Source: Thalassovita gelatinovora (GTDB lineage: Bacteria > Pseudomonadota > Alphaproteobacteria > Rhodobacterales > Rhodobacteraceae). Taken from it: DNA of 64,000 bases. The notes beneath the pieces were generated by a model. The model was not told the DNA's origin. It searched no databases and saw only the letters and a program-made list of their open reading frames with translations. The stretch spans positions 5,001 to 69,000 of the forward strand of contig NZ_CYSA01000015.1 in assembly GCF_001458355.1 (NCBI RefSeq). Reading direction: 5' to 3'. Below, piece by piece: positions 1 through 9,311 of the stretch (positions are counted from its first letter, which is position 1; each line of letters starts with the position of its first letter). The translations under genes were made by a program, and so were the position numbers.

Positions 1-391
1 CAACTTGTCCGGTGTTTTCCATATATATGGTGACCGGGGTCATCCCGTCCCGCGCCGTTACCAGACCGCGTTCAATCGCAAAGGGGCCGACACCGGCAAG
101 GATATTTCCGCAATTCTGCGCATCGGTGACGATCGGCTGATCGACGAAAACCTGCAAGAACAGATAATCAACATCGACGCCATCACGGTCCGATTTGCGC
201 ACCACCGCAACCTTTGAGGTCAGCGGATCGGCCCCGCCCATACCGTCGATCTGGCGCGGATCCGGCGATCCCATGATCCCCAGCAAGGCCGCGTCGCGTG
301 CGGCGCTGTTTTCGGGCAGATCGGATGCCAGGAAATAGCCGCCCTTGGAGGTGCCGCCACGCATCCACATCACCGGTATTCCATTTGCCAT
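1..391 (-). CDS. galD: 4-oxalomesaconate tautomerase, PrpF family (N-terminal part)
   Basis: The first 130 codons of a PrpF-fold isomerase are present; the rest lies beyond the left edge. The start is ATG at 391, preceded by GGAAAGGG. The N-terminus MANGIPVMWMRGGTSKGGYF is typical of PrpF/GalD proteins, and DAQNCGNILAGVGPFAIERG is the conserved catalytic-cysteine segment. GalD interconverts keto and enol forms of 4-oxalomesaconate in the gallate and protocatechuate 4,5-cleavage pathway. Family membership is clear. The specific substrate is inferred from the two upstream genes, which encode the next enzymes of the same pathway; without them methylaconitate isomerase would be an alternative. 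Confidence 0.85.
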   Translation of the reverse strand, partial: MANGIPVMWMRGGTSKGGYFLASDLPENSAARDAALLGIMGSPDPRQIDGMGGADPLTSKVAVVRKSDRDGVDVDYLFLQVFVDQPIVTDAQNCGNILAGVGPFAIERGLVTARDGMTPVTIYMENTGQV

Positions 392-459
392 GTCTTGCCC
401 TTTCCAAACGTCCGGCAGCCCTCGATTCCGAGCGCTGCCGGTTGCCGATCCGATCCGGA

Positions 460-1155
460 TCAGACGTATTTCAAGCCTTTGTCAGCCAAACGCCCGCGCA
501 TATCGTAGATGTCGAGACCCAGTTCGCCCGCCTTCAGCCGGGCGCGCTTGAGTTCTTCATTGGCTTCGCGGGCGCGGGATTTTTCCAGCACCGCTTCGGC
601 TTCGTCGCGGCGGACGACACAAACGCCATCATCGTCGGCAACGATAATATCGCCCGGGTTGATCTGTTCATTTGCACAGATGATCGGCACATTAACCGAT
701 CCCAGCACTTCCTTAACGGTTCCTTGAGCAAAGACTGCCTTGGACCAGACCGGGAAATTCATTTCGGTCAGGTCGCACACGTCGCGCACACCCGCGTCGA
801 TGATCAAACCGCGGCAACCGCGCACCTGCGCCGAGGTCGCCAGCAGGTCACCGAAATACCCGGCGTTGGACGGCGAGGTCGGGGCCAGAACCAGAATGTC
901 GCCCGCCTGTAACTGTTCGATGGCGGCATGGACCATCCAGTTGTCGCAGGGCGCGGTGGAAATCGTCACCGCCGACCCGGCAATGCGGGCCCCGGCATAG
1001 ATCGGCCGCATGTAATCGGCCAGCAAACCCTTGCGGCCTTGCGCTTCGTGCACCGTGGCAACGCCACATTCGGCCAGACCGTCGATGACCGCCTGATCGG
1101 CACGGGCGATGTTCTGGACGACGACGCCCTGTGTTCCGATGGGATATTCGCTCAT
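460..1155 (-). CDS. ligK: 4-carboxy-4-hydroxy-2-oxoadipate aldolase / oxaloacetate decarboxylase
   Basis: A 231-residue RraA-fold class II aldolase (also called GalC) that cleaves 4-carboxy-4-hydroxy-2-oxoadipate to pyruvate and oxaloacetate, the last step of protocatechuate 4,5-cleavage. The RraA-type loop [15 protein letters not shown] (about 102-116) and the Arg-Asp pair in AGVRD (about 121-125), which binds substrate and metal in this family, are present. Length matches known HMG/CHA aldolases. The start overlaps the galB stop as ATGA at 1152-1155, so translation is probably coupled. About 70 nt separate it from galD. RraA itself is shorter and lacks this context, so the aldolase call is firm. 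Confidence 0.9.
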   Translation of the reverse strand: MSEYPIGTQGVVVQNIARADQAVIDGLAECGVATVHEAQGRKGLLADYMRPIYAGARIAGSAVTISTAPCDNWMVHAAIEQLQAGDILVLAPTSPSNAGYFGDLLATSAQVRGCRGLIIDAGVRDVCDLTEMNFPVWSKAVFAQGTVKEVLGSVNVPIICANEQINPGDIIVADDDGVCVVRRDEAEAVLEKSRAREANEELKRARLKAGELGLDIYDMRGRLADKGLKYV

Positions 1156-1886
1156 GACAGTTCATCCACGCAGGTCGGAAAGATCGATTCGAAGCCTTCG
1201 GCATATTCTGCCGTCCGTCCGCCCGCCATGCCGCCGGAATTGCGGCGGAAATGGTTGGCGCGGTTCTTGGCGACGTTGGTATAGAAATCCCACAAATGGT
1301 GCTGACCTTCCATGCATTCGATGGCGGCGCGTTTCTTGTCCCAGACATCGGTGATGTCGAGGAAGACATTGGGCTTCCAACCCATCTGTTCGGTCTGGTG
1401 CGGTTCAAACAGATACAGCTGCGGCGCACCCAGCACTTTTTCACCCGGATTGTGCCCCCAGGCTTGCGCGATCATCCGGCAGGTCAGGGCGAATTCGGTC
1501 GTTTTCATGTGGTCGGTGTTATAGGGATCCCACTTGGAATGCGAGAACATGAAATTCGGCTGCACCTTGCGGATGATGTCGACGACCTTTCCTTCCGCTT
1601 CTTCACCGAAGCGCAGCGGGTAATCGCCCATATCAAGGAATTGGATATCATGCACATCCAGCGCCTTGGCGGCATTTTCCGCTTCTTTCTTGCGGATCGA
1701 TTTGACCTCGTCGAGCGTCTTGCCCTCTTTCCAAAGACGCGCACTTTCGCCGCGTTCGCCGAAAGACAAGCAAACAACGGTCACGTCATAGCCCAGTTTC
1801 TGATGCTTGGCGATGGCGCCACCGCAGCGCCAGACGAAGTCGGCGGCATGGGCGCTGATGACAAGAGCGGATTTCTGTTCGGACAT
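1152..1886 (-). CDS. galB: 4-oxalomesaconate hydratase, PIG-L fold
   Basis: 244 residues of the PIG-L/LmbE zinc-hydrolase fold. The N-terminal motif [13 protein letters not shown] (about 11-23) carries the zinc-ligand His and Asp in the HAAD form seen in GalB rather than the HPDD of deacetylases; [12 protein letters not shown] is the second conserved metal/active-site segment. GalB of Pseudomonas putida is the characterised PIG-L-family hydratase that adds water to 4-oxalomesaconate. The gene is first in a galB-ligK-galD unit, giving three consecutive steps. It starts 117 nt from a divergent LysR-type gene, which is the likely regulator. Confidence 0.87.
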   Translation of the reverse strand: MSEQKSALVISAHAADFVWRCGGAIAKHQKLGYDVTVVCLSFGERGESARLWKEGKTLDEVKSIRKKEAENAAKALDVHDIQFLDMGDYPLRFGEEAEGKVVDIIRKVQPNFMFSHSKWDPYNTDHMKTTEFALTCRMIAQAWGHNPGEKVLGAPQLYLFEPHQTEQMGWKPNVFLDITDVWDKKRAAIECMEGQHHLWDFYTNVAKNRANHFRRNSGGMAGGRTAEYAEGFESIFPTCVDELS

Positions 1887-1917
1887 GGCAGACCTCTGAG
1901 GTTTTGAATTGGCCTTA

Positions 1918-1990
1918 CTATACGCTTAGCGCGGGCAAACTTGCTATTTCGTTTCATCGCAGCCACTATTGATTTTCGCTATAGCGTGTA
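1918..1990. promoter_or_regulatory. Divergent galB / LysR promoter with two related palindromes
   Basis: The 117-nt gap between galB and the divergent LysR-type gene holds two related inverted repeats: CGCTTAGCG at 1923-1931 and CGCTATAGCG at 1977-1986, each followed or preceded by a TAC/GTA flank. Their centres are about 54 bp apart. LysR-type regulators normally occupy a recognition and an activation site between divergent promoters, so these are reasonable operator candidates. The assignment is inference from symmetry and position only. Confidence 0.45.
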
Positions 1991-2003
1991 CGAACGGCTA
2001 AAA

Positions 2004-3215
2004 ATGAACGGTCAGGATTTCAATTTGCGCCATCTGCGCGCCTTCACCTTGGTCTGCCGTTTGGGCGGGGTTACGGCGGCGGCGGGTGCCGTGCATATGT
2101 CGCAACCCGCGATCACTCAGGCGATTGCCAAGCTTGAAGCGATCCTTGCTGAGCGGCTGCTGGTACGTAGCAGTCGGGGTATGTACCCCACAGAGGCGGG
2201 TAACATTTTCGCCCGACGCAGCGAACGGGCGCTGAACATCCTCAAACAAGGCTGCCTCGACGCCGCCGGACGACAAAAATCGGGGACAACGGCGCAATTC
2301 GACACAAGGATCACCAGCACCCAGCTCCGCGCGCTGATCGCGGTGGCCACCTACGGCAATTTTTCCGTCGCGGCACGGGCCAATGGCGTATCGCAGCCCT
2401 CGTTGTATCGTACGGCGCGCGAACTGGAAAAAGTTTCCGGGCTGACGCTCTATCGTGAATCCGAAAGCGGTTATGAACCGACGGCGGCGGCCCGCATTCT
2501 GATCCGTGCGGCCAAGCTGGCGTTTTACGATCTGGATCAGGCGCTTGATGAACTGTCTTCTTGGCGCGGCGCAAAAAGCGGCCGGATCGTGGTCGGTGCC
2601 CTGCCGTTGTCGCGCAGTGCCCTGCTGCCGCAGGCGATCAACCGAATGACCCGGGTCTACCCCGATATCGACATTCATGTGATCGACGGACCTTATGGCG
2701 ATTTGCTGAACGGGCTGCGCCATGGTGAAATTGACCTGATGCTGGGCGCGTTGCGCGATCCGACGCCCGCTGATGACGTGACACAGACCCGGCTTTTCGA
2801 CGACCGGCTTGGGATTTTCTGTCATCCCGGCCATCCACTGGCCGACCACCACGATATCCCGCTGGCTCAACTGACCAAGTACCCTTGGGTCCTGCCGCGT
2901 CAGGGCACCCCCACCCGCGAACAGGCCACCGCGTTTTTCCGTACCCGGTCCCTGCCGAACCCGACCCGAGTGATCGAAACCAGTTCGATGGTGCTGGCGC
3001 GCGGGTTACTAAAGGGCAGCAACCGGCTGACCATGATGTCGGTTTCGCAGGCACAGGTCGAAATCGAACATGGCGCGATGCAGCAACTGCCGATTGAAAT
3101 CGGAGATACGCCGCGCCCGATCGGCATCACCCGGCGTCTCGACTGGCAACCGACCGAGTTACAGGAACGGTTCTTGACTGTGCTGAAAGATGTGGCTGTG
3201 CCCAGCCCAAAGTAA
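2004..3215 (+). CDS. LysR-family regulator with two N-terminal HTH domains
   Basis: 403 residues from ATG 2004, about 100 longer than a normal LysR-type regulator. The extra length is a second winged HTH: domain 1 spans about 6-65 (LRHLRAFTLVCRLGGVTAAA, SQPAITQAIAKLE) and domain 2 about 105-165 (TQLRALIAVATYGNFSVAAR, SQPSLYRTARELE). The periplasmic-binding-protein-like effector domain follows from about 192 (GRIVVGALPLSRSALLP). The gene is divergent from galB-ligK-galD, so it probably controls aromatic catabolism, with a pathway intermediate as inducer. Upstream in-frame codons to 1941 lie in the promoter and lack homology, so ATG 2004 is preferred. Confidence 0.85.
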   Translation: MNGQDFNLRHLRAFTLVCRLGGVTAAAGAVHMSQPAITQAIAKLEAILAERLLVRSSRGMYPTEAGNIFARRSERALNILKQGCLDAAGRQKSGTTAQFDTRITSTQLRALIAVATYGNFSVAARANGVSQPSLYRTARELEKVSGLTLYRESESGYEPTAAARILIRAAKLAFYDLDQALDELSSWRGAKSGRIVVGALPLSRSALLPQAINRMTRVYPDIDIHVIDGPYGDLLNGLRHGEIDLMLGALRDPTPADDVTQTRLFDDRLGIFCHPGHPLADHHDIPLAQLTKYPWVLPRQGTPTREQATAFFRTRSLPNPTRVIETSSMVLARGLLKGSNRLTMMSVSQAQVEIEHGAMQQLPIEIGDTPRPIGITRRLDWQPTELQERFLTVLKDVAVPSPK

Positions 3216-3294
3216 GGCCCGCGTACATTGTGGCCAGCGAAGCCGGGAAAAGATCAAAGGCATTGGCCCGCCCGGTCTCAGAGCACACACAAGG

Positions 3295-3316
3295 AAACCG
3301 CCTTAATGCGGTTTTT
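3295..3316 (+). terminator. Hairpin terminator between convergent genes
   Basis: AAACCGC (3295-3301) and GCGGTTT (3308-3314) form a 7-bp stem with a six-base loop, followed by further T residues on the plus strand. It lies between the LysR-type gene (+) and yacG (-) and overlaps the yacG stop region. It best fits termination of the LysR transcript. Confidence 0.55.
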
Positions 3317-3485
3317 GCATCTGCCGTTCAATTTCGTCCAACGCGTCCTCGGCCTCTTCGGGATCGTCGGCGGGGATCGCATATTTTCCGCTCATCCAAC
3401 GGCCCAGATCGATATCGGCGCAGCGCTTGGAACAGAATGGGCGAAACTTGGGATCGGATTTTTCCGAACAGATCGGACAGCTCAT
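3303..3485 (-). CDS. yacG: DNA gyrase inhibitor YacG, zinc-binding
   Basis: A 60-residue zinc-finger protein starting MSCPIC. The four zinc ligands C3, C6, C18 and C22 sit in the C-x2-C-x11-C-x3-C arrangement of YacG, followed by the conserved AD-DLGRW segment. E. coli YacG binds GyrB and blocks DNA binding by gyrase. The start ATG overlaps the stop of the RNase E/G gene as ATGA (3482-3485), so this is the last gene of an infA-maf-rng-yacG operon. Longer in-frame upstream sequence lies inside the RNase gene and is not expected to be translated. Confidence 0.88.
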   Translation of the reverse strand: MSCPICSEKSDPKFRPFCSKRCADIDLGRWMSGKYAIPADDPEEAEDALDEIERQMQKPH

Positions 3486-4504
3486 TTCAGAACCTCTGCC
3501 AATGGCAACCGGTCGCGTTTGCGCTGCAATTCGAAATGGCCCAGCGGCGTCCAACCGGCCTGAACGGTTTCAATCGGATCCGTCTTGAACGCAGACCGCA
3601 GCGACATTTCGAATGCGCGGCGGTCCTTCTTTGGCATCGGAGCCAAATCCAGCGTGATCTGCCCGCCTAAACCGCGCAGCCGCAACTGCCGCGGCAAGTC
3701 CTTCACCGCAGCGATATTGGCCTTCATCCCCGCTGCCGGAGACGTATCGCTGCCGGTATTCACATCCACAGCGACCAGCGCACGGGTGGGTTCGACATAC
3801 ATGAAAGCCCCCCCGCTCAATTGCACATGCGGTTGTCGCGCGGCGTCGATCATATCCAGCACGCCATGTCGTTCGAACCCGCCCGGGTCGGTCACGATCT
3901 CGGCCGGATCAATCCATTCGCGCCAAGCCAATTGGTGCGGACCATAGCCTTCGGTCAAGGTTTCGAGGTCGCCATCCCGATCAGCGATCACATTCGCCGC
4001 AAGATCGACCATGTCGGCAATATCTTCGGCGATTTCCTCCGCTTCACCCTCCGCGCAGGAGGACCGCAGGATCAGCCCCATTTCAGTCTCGCCCATCACG
4101 TCATGGGCAATACCCATCAGCATGTCGCGAATATCATCATCCTTGATCCGGCGGCTTATATTCAGCCCGGGTGCGTCGGGGGTGACAATCGCATAGCGAC
4201 TTTTGAACAGCAGTTTCTGAGTGACCGGCAGCGCCTTGCCATCTTCGGCATAGCCGGTGACCTGCACCAACAACCGTTCGCCCGGCGCGATGCCCTTGAC
4301 CTGACGCAGGAACGCCTTGCCGTCGGGTGTTTTCACAAACAACCCGCCCTGCCCCTTCATCGGACGTTCAGCCACGGCGCGATAGATGGTACCGACGCGC
4401 GGCTGATCGGAATCAATCAGAATATCGTCCAGCTTGCCATCGACAACCAGGGCCGCAGCTTCGCGCCCGTCGATATGATCGAGGATGATTTGACGGCCTA
4501 TCAT
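3482..4504 (-). CDS. Ribonuclease E/G family protein (short form)
   Basis: 340 residues from ATG 4504, whose ATGA overlaps the maf stop. It carries the RNase E/G catalytic core: the metal-binding aspartates in [14 protein letters not shown] and [14 protein letters not shown] correspond to the DNase I-like subdomain of RNase E/G. The zinc-link cysteines (CPxCxG) and the long C-terminal scaffold of RNase E are absent. Such compact forms are common in Rhodobacterales downstream of infA and maf. It probably processes rRNA or mRNA 5' ends as RNase G does; substrates cannot be read from the sequence. Confidence 0.85.
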   Translation of the reverse strand: MIGRQIILDHIDGREAAALVVDGKLDDILIDSDQPRVGTIYRAVAERPMKGQGGLFVKTPDGKAFLRQVKGIAPGERLLVQVTGYAEDGKALPVTQKLLFKSRYAIVTPDAPGLNISRRIKDDDIRDMLMGIAHDVMGETEMGLILRSSCAEGEAEEIAEDIADMVDLAANVIADRDGDLETLTEGYGPHQLAWREWIDPAEIVTDPGGFERHGVLDMIDAARQPHVQLSGGAFMYVEPTRALVAVDVNTGSDTSPAAGMKANIAAVKDLPRQLRLRGLGGQITLDLAPMPKKDRRAFEMSLRSAFKTDPIETVQAGWTPLGHFELQRKRDRLPLAEVLK

Positions 4505-5076
4505 GCCTGCCTCCATAGCGGATATCCCGCAGCCTGAAGCAACCCGGCGGTTTCCGCCAGGGGCAGCCCTACCACCGCGGTGAACGATCCCGAAATCCAT
4601 GGAATCAATGCACCTGCAGGCCCCTGAATGCCATAAGCCCCAGCTTTGCCCTGCCAATCCCCGGTCGCCAGATAGGCGTTCAATTCTTCATCGGACAAGT
4701 TTTTCATCCGCACCGATGTCACCACGTCCTTTTCCCAAACCTTATCGCCCCGGCGCACCGCAACTGCCGTGATCACCCGATGCCGCCGCCCTGACATGGC
4801 CAATAGGAATTGCGCCGCTTCACCCGCATTTTCGGGCTTGCCAAGAATCCGCCGCCCCAAGGCAACGGTGGTATCGGCGCACAGCACGATATCGTCGGGA
4901 TCGGCGGTGACCGCGCGCACCTTTTCAATCGCCATACGCGCGCAATAGGGGCGCGGAAGTTCGTTTTTCAAAGGGGTTTCATCGATATCGGGCGGGCGGA
5001 TATCATCCGCCACCACCCCGATTTGCGCCAGCAGCTCTTTGCGCCGCGGGCTGCCTGACCCGAGGATCAGGCGCAC
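4501..5076 (-). CDS. maf: Maf-family nucleotide pyrophosphatase
   Basis: 191 residues with the Maf signature near the N-terminus, [14 protein letters not shown], and the internal conserved segments [25 protein letters not shown] and [10 protein letters not shown]. Maf proteins hydrolyse non-canonical or canonical nucleoside triphosphates to monophosphates, limiting incorporation of modified nucleotides. The gene begins one base after the infA stop and overlaps the RNase E/G start by 4 nt, so it is the second gene of an infA-led operon. Whether it acts on dTTP/UTP or 7-methyl-GTP cannot be settled by eye. Confidence 0.9.
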   Translation of the reverse strand: MRLILGSGSPRRKELLAQIGVVADDIRPPDIDETPLKNELPRPYCARMAIEKVRAVTADPDDIVLCADTTVALGRRILGKPENAGEAAQFLLAMSGRRHRVITAVAVRRGDKVWEKDVVTSVRMKNLSDEELNAYLATGDWQGKAGAYGIQGPAGALIPWISGSFTAVVGLPLAETAGLLQAAGYPLWRQA

Positions 5077-5295
5077 TTATTTAAAGCGGTAATTGATCCG
5101 ACCCTTGGTCAGATCGTAAGGGGTCATTTCGACCTGAACCCGGTCGCCAGCCAGAACCCGGATGCGGTTCTTGCGCATCTTGCCTGCCGTATGCGCGATG
5201 ATTTCATGGCCATTCTCAAGCTCGACCCGAAACGTCGCATTAGGCAGGAGTTCCTTCACGACACCGGGAAATTCGAGCATCTCTTCCTTGGCCAT
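5077..5295 (-). CDS. infA: Translation initiation factor IF-1
   Basis: 72 residues, the usual IF-1 length, starting [13 protein letters not shown]. It is a single S1/OB-fold: [20 protein letters not shown] and [23 protein letters not shown] match IF-1 almost throughout. It binds the ribosomal A site during initiation. The upstream Shine-Dalgarno is AAGGAG (minus strand near 5303). The preceding 86-nt gap is the probable promoter of the infA-maf-rng-yacG operon. Confidence 0.97.
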   Translation of the reverse strand: MAKEEMLEFPGVVKELLPNATFRVELENGHEIIAHTAGKMRKNRIRVLAGDRVQVEMTPYDLTKGRINYRFK

Positions 5296-5381
5296 GTTAT
5301 CTCCTTGCTATTTCGACCCGTCATGTGCGGGACGCGCGTTAAATGATCCCATTCCACCAGATTTTCAAGAGGGAATCGCCC

Positions 5382-6260
5382 TTACAACAGAATGCTGACC
5401 GGTTTTTCGCTGCGCACGCATTGTTCGTCCCAATGGGTTTTGTTCAGCACATGGCCATCGGCCCTCACGGCGCGGATCTGGTCAAGGTCAATCTCGGCAT
5501 AGCTCCAGCCCGGTTGCCCAAGCGTGCCTTCTGCCATCACCCCGGTTGCCGGAAAGCCCATATCGGGTGGGCCGAAAACACCGCCCATGCCGGTATTTTC
5601 TTCAACCGCATAGATTTCGGGACGTGCACCCACCAGCGATGCCATGACGGTAACGCATTGTCCTTCCAGCGCCCGCGCCATCGCCCCGATCCGAACCCGC
5701 CAATACCCTTCCAATGCCTCGGTACAGGACGGTACGAGGATCACCTCGACCCCGGCTTCGATCAATGCCCGGCCCAGCAGCGGGAATTCGCTATCATAAC
5801 AGATCAGCACCCCGATACGCCCCAGCGTGGTGTCGAAAACCTTCAACGGGGCAGCCCCGACAAGACCCCAGTCATCGCGTTCAAACCGGGTCAGAATCTG
5901 TTTATCCTGATAATCCATCCCCCCGGACGGCGCGAAAAACGGTGCGCGGTTCATCACCTTGCCACCCTCTTCCACCGGGGCAGATCCACCCAGGATATAG
6001 ACGCCGAATTCTTGCGCCAGCGCAGAAAGAAGCGCATTTGACGCCGCCAAGCGCTGCGAAACGGCGCGAACCGATCCGTGCAGATCGGCGGCATCTTCCG
6101 GCCCCGCCAGGGAGGCCAGTTCCATCGCTCCGAATTCAGGAAAAAGCAGAAGGTCCGCGCCCTGCCCCGCCGCCTCGGCCACCCAAAGCCGCATCTTGTC
6201 CTCGTACCCGGCCCAATCGGAAAACCAATCCAATGGATAAGCCGCCGTTGCAACTTTCAT
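5382..6260 (-). CDS. Carbon-nitrogen hydrolase (nitrilase superfamily)
   Basis: 292 residues from ATG 6260 (MKVATAAYP). The Glu-Lys-Cys triad of the superfamily can be seen: Glu in LLLFPEFGAMEL, Lys in MDYQDKQILTRFE, and Cys in GVLICYDSEFPLLGR. These enzymes hydrolyse amides, carbamoyl groups or nitriles in the cytosol. The substrate is not identifiable from the sequence. The longer frame to 6344 begins inside the upstream phosphatase gene and is unlikely. It follows that gene by about 60 nt on the same strand. Confidence 0.85.
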   Translation of the reverse strand: MKVATAAYPLDWFSDWAGYEDKMRLWVAEAAGQGADLLLFPEFGAMELASLAGPEDAADLHGSVRAVSQRLAASNALLSALAQEFGVYILGGSAPVEEGGKVMNRAPFFAPSGGMDYQDKQILTRFERDDWGLVGAAPLKVFDTTLGRIGVLICYDSEFPLLGRALIEAGVEVILVPSCTEALEGYWRVRIGAMARALEGQCVTVMASLVGARPEIYAVEENTGMGGVFGPPDMGFPATGVMAEGTLGQPGWSYAEIDLDQIRAVRADGHVLNKTHWDEQCVRSEKPVSILL

Positions 6261-6319
6261 GATTTTTCCTTTCTGCGCCCCAACCTCTTGGGTGGGTCTT
6301 TCTGAAAAAGGCGGCGGTT

Positions 6320-6778
6320 TCACGCCTGCCGCGGTGGCCCCCAACGTTCGATCAGTCGCTCGACGATCTCGTCGCGGCTTCTGCGATAAGCTTGCAGTTT
6401 CGCTTCGCGGACTTCACCCTGACCACTGGGATCGAAAATCGGCCAGTATTCGACTTCGAGATGAAAAATCCGGGTCAGTTCTTCTGCCTGCTGCTTGCTG
6501 GCCGGGGTCAGCGCCACGATCAGATCGAAGGAAGACAGATCTTCACCACATTCACTCAACTCATCGAAGTTCCGCGCCTTGTGGCGCGACAGTTCGACCC
6601 CCAGTTCCTGACACACAGCAATGGCAAATCCGTCGATTTCCATATCGCCTTTGACGCCGACGGATTGCACATAGGTGCCGGAACCGTAGAACTTTTTCAT
6701 GATCCCTTCGGCCATGGGCGAGCGGATCGAATTGTGGTCACAGCAGAACAGGACCGATTGAGGCAGGGTATCAACCAT
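6320..6778 (-). CDS. Low-molecular-weight protein-tyrosine-phosphatase-like protein
   Basis: 152 residues with the LMW-PTP/arsenate-reductase fold. The P-loop is FCCDHNSIRSPMAEG near residues 12-26, giving the C-x5-R catalytic motif; the general-acid segment near IFDPSGQG is of the expected DP type. Members dephosphorylate phosphotyrosine or phosphoarginine, or reduce arsenate. There are no ars genes next to it, so phosphatase is preferred. It lies 4 nt after the UPF0262 gene and continues the hisD-led run of genes. Confidence 0.82.
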   Translation of the reverse strand: MVDTLPQSVLFCCDHNSIRSPMAEGIMKKFYGSGTYVQSVGVKGDMEIDGFAIAVCQELGVELSRHKARNFDELSECGEDLSSFDLIVALTPASKQQAEELTRIFHLEVEYWPIFDPSGQGEVREAKLQAYRRSRDEIVERLIERWGPPRQA

Positions 6779-6782
6779 GCCA

Positions 6783-7262
6783 TCAGCCTCCGAAATGCAA
6801 GACGCAGATCAGGGTGAACAACCGCCGCGCGGTGTCTGTATCGACAGCGGCCTTGCCCTCTAGCCGTTCCTGCAAGATGCGCGCGCCTTCGTTATGAATC
6901 CCACGCCGCGCCATATCGATGGTTTCGATCTGGCTCGGCGGCATGTTTTTCACCGCATCGAAATAGCTTTCACAAATCGCCCAGTAATCCTTGACCACCT
7001 GACGGAACGGGCTGAGGCTGAGATGAAATTCGGCCGCCTTCTGTTCATCCTCGGTGGCAATATCGAAAACCAGCCGCTTTTCCTTGATCGACAGGTCAAC
7101 ATGATATGGCCCGTCGGGCACCGCCCGGTCATCGCGCTTGGGCAAGTCGAAACTGTTGTTTTCCAACAGGTCGAACATCGCCACTTTGCGTTCCTGTTCG
7201 ATCTCCGGTGTCGGCGGTGGCAGGTTGCGGTCATCCAGATCGATATGGCTGATATGGGACAT
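6783..7262 (-). CDS. UPF0262 family protein
   Basis: 159 residues if started at ATG 7262 (MSHISHIDLDDRNLPPPTPE), which matches the usual family N-terminus; an ATG at 7283 would add seven residues and overlap the hisD stop. The PTPEIEQERKVAMFDLLE segment and the C-terminal TDTARRLFTLICVLHFGG are characteristic. It is an alphaproteobacterial family with no known function, regularly found directly after hisD, as here. No catalytic motif or membrane segment is visible. Confidence 0.85.
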   Translation of the reverse strand: MSHISHIDLDDRNLPPPTPEIEQERKVAMFDLLENNSFDLPKRDDRAVPDGPYHVDLSIKEKRLVFDIATEDEQKAAEFHLSLSPFRQVVKDYWAICESYFDAVKNMPPSQIETIDMARRGIHNEGARILQERLEGKAAVDTDTARRLFTLICVLHFGG

Positions 7263-7275
7263 GGGCTTTGGGTCC

Positions 7276-8577
7276 TCATTCATTCAAATGGGTCAGGCGG
7301 GCGCGAACAGACAGCCCATGGGCTTGCAGGCTTTCCGAATTTGCCAGCGTTTCAGCCGAAGGTCCAATAGCGCGCAGCGCGGCAGGGGTCATTTTGGCCA
7401 ATGTGGTGCGTTTAACGAAATCCATCACGCTCAGCCCAGATGAAAACCGGGCCGACCGCGCGGTGGGCAGCACGTGATTGGGGCCGCCGACGTAATCGCC
7501 GATCGCTTCGGGCGTCCATCCGCCTAGAAAAATCGCACCGGCATGGGTGATTTTTTCCGCCAAAGCGTCCGGATCGGCAACGCAGAGCTCGAGATGCTCC
7601 GGCGCCACCCGGTTCGACAATGCTGCAGCGCGGTCAAGATCGTCGACCACGATCACCGCCCCGTAATCGCGCCAGCTCGCCGCGGCGATCGCGCGCCGTT
7701 CCAGCGTTTCAAGATGACGTTCCACCGCCGTAGTCACCGCCTCGGCCAGTACCGGGCTATCGGTGATCAGAATCGACTGGGCGCTTTCGTCATGCTCGGC
7801 CTGACTCAGCAGGTCCAGCGCGATCCAATCGGGATTGCCGTCACCATCGGCAATGACCAGGATTTCCGACGGACCGGCGATCATGTCGATACCAACCTTG
7901 CCAAACACCCGCCGCTTGGCCGCAGCGACAAAGGCATTACCGGGTCCGGTGATCTTGTCCACCGGCGGAATCGTTTCTGTGCCATAGGCCAGCGCCGCCA
8001 CCGCCTGTGCCCCGCCAATGCGGTAAATCTCGTCCACCCCGGCGATCTGTGCCGCCAGCAACACCAGCGGATTGGCCACGCCGTCAGGCGTCGGCACCAC
8101 GATGGCCAACCGCTCCACCCCGGCAACCTTGGCCGGGATCGCATTCATCAGCACCGATGACGGATAAGATGCCAATCCGCCCGGCACATAAAGCCCCGCC
8201 GCCGATACCGGCGTCCAGCGCCAGCCCAGTTCGGCGCCGCTTTCATCGGTCCAATAGGCATCTTCGGGCATTTGTCTTTCGTGATAGGCGCGGATACGAT
8301 CAGCGGCCAGTTCCAACGCATCACGTTCGTCGCCGGGCACCTCGGCGATCAGCGCCTCGATCTCGCTTTTCGAAAACCGCAGCGTTTGCGGTGTCAGCTG
8401 CAGCCGGTCGAACTTGGCCGTCAGATCGATCAGCGCCGCGTCACCACGGGCGCGCACATCGGCGATGATCCCGGCCACGATGTCATCGACATCGGGGCTG
8501 TCTTCGCGCTTGGCCCCCAGCAGCTCGGCAAAGGCGGTTTCGAAATTGTCATCCGAGGCGTTCAGAAATACAGGCAT
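7276..8577 (-). CDS. hisD: Histidinol dehydrogenase
   Basis: 433 residues from ATG 8577 with GGAGGGACC upstream. HisD is the NAD- and Zn-dependent enzyme that oxidises histidinol to histidine in two steps. Conserved blocks include [65 protein letters not shown] with the catalytic Glu-His pair, and [10 protein letters not shown]. Length is normal. The other his genes are not in the window, so hisD is detached here, as is common in Rhodobacterales. UPF0262 and the phosphatase follow closely. Confidence 0.96.
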   Translation of the reverse strand: MPVFLNASDDNFETAFAELLGAKREDSPDVDDIVAGIIADVRARGDAALIDLTAKFDRLQLTPQTLRFSKSEIEALIAEVPGDERDALELAADRIRAYHERQMPEDAYWTDESGAELGWRWTPVSAAGLYVPGGLASYPSSVLMNAIPAKVAGVERLAIVVPTPDGVANPLVLLAAQIAGVDEIYRIGGAQAVAALAYGTETIPPVDKITGPGNAFVAAAKRRVFGKVGIDMIAGPSEILVIADGDGNPDWIALDLLSQAEHDESAQSILITDSPVLAEAVTTAVERHLETLERRAIAAASWRDYGAVIVVDDLDRAAALSNRVAPEHLELCVADPDALAEKITHAGAIFLGGWTPEAIGDYVGGPNHVLPTARSARFSSGLSVMDFVKRTTLAKMTPAALRAIGPSAETLANSESLQAHGLSVRARLTHLNE

Positions 8578-8726
8578 GGTCCCTCCGGGTCTTGATCCGA
8601 CATACAAGGCCCGCGCGACAGGCTCAAGCACCCGATGACAGCACGACAACGGGCTTTGCCCCTTTTGGGCTGCCTGCCAATTCACCTTATTTTTTTAGGA
8701 CCGTGATGAAACATCAATGCCGCAAG

Positions 8727-8748
8727 CTTCAGCTTGCTGAAAATACTC
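8727..8748 (-). repeat. Copy 1 of a 22-nt intergenic motif
   Basis: On the minus strand this reads GAGTATTTTCAGCAAGCTGA plus two more bases. It differs from the copy at 32600 at two of 22 positions. It lies in the 257-nt gap upstream of hisD and downstream of the DUF2948 gene. The gap holds no other feature I can recognise. Confidence 0.6.
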
Positions 8749-8834
8749 CCGCGCAATGCACGAAAACCCGAATGAATTTGGCAAAGACAAATTCGTGAGA
8801 TATCCAGCGCACCCGGAACAGGCGCGCAATCAGA

Positions 8835-9311
8835 TCACGTCGCGTCGGGATGTCCCGGTGCCTTGCCCGAAGGCGCACGATAAGGCCGTGTCACATCCTT
8901 CAACGTCACTTCCAGCGCTTCAACCTGCAACCGGATCGCACCATCCCCCGCCAATGTCAGCTCCACCGTGCCACCCGGGGCTTCTGCAGGATGCCAGTCC
9001 AGCGTCAGCAACGACAGAATCATATCCTTATCGCCCCGCTCCACCCCTTGCGACGCGATTTTCTGAACGTTGTCAAAAACCAGCACCGACTGCACCCGTT
9101 CCGCGCCGTGCCGGTCGCGACCGCGATCTTCCCAACGGAAGCGGTTCAACAAAACGGCGAATCGGCGGTCCTGCCGCCGCCACGTCATTTCCGAAGCCGG
9201 AAACACCGCATCCTGCACCAGCGTCGAAATGACCTGCAGATCTTCGGGTTCCAGCGCCCCAAGATTCAGCGGTGCCTCGCGCCCGTCTTCAAATCGCGCA
9301 TCTTCGCTCAT
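8835..9311 (-). CDS. DUF2948 family protein
   Basis: 158 residues. The sequence from [30 protein letters not shown] onward matches my recollection of DUF2948, an alphaproteobacterial family of unknown function that commonly sits beside murA. Its start overlaps the murA stop as ATGA (9308-9311), so the two are probably translated together. No signal peptide, membrane segment or catalytic motif is visible. The family is predicted to be cytosolic. Confidence 0.8.
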   Translation of the reverse strand: MSEDARFEDGREAPLNLGALEPEDLQVISTLVQDAVFPASEMTWRRQDRRFAVLLNRFRWEDRGRDRHGAERVQSVLVFDNVQKIASQGVERGDKDMILSLLTLDWHPAEAPGGTVELTLAGDGAIRLQVEALEVTLKDVTRPYRAPSGKAPGHPDAT

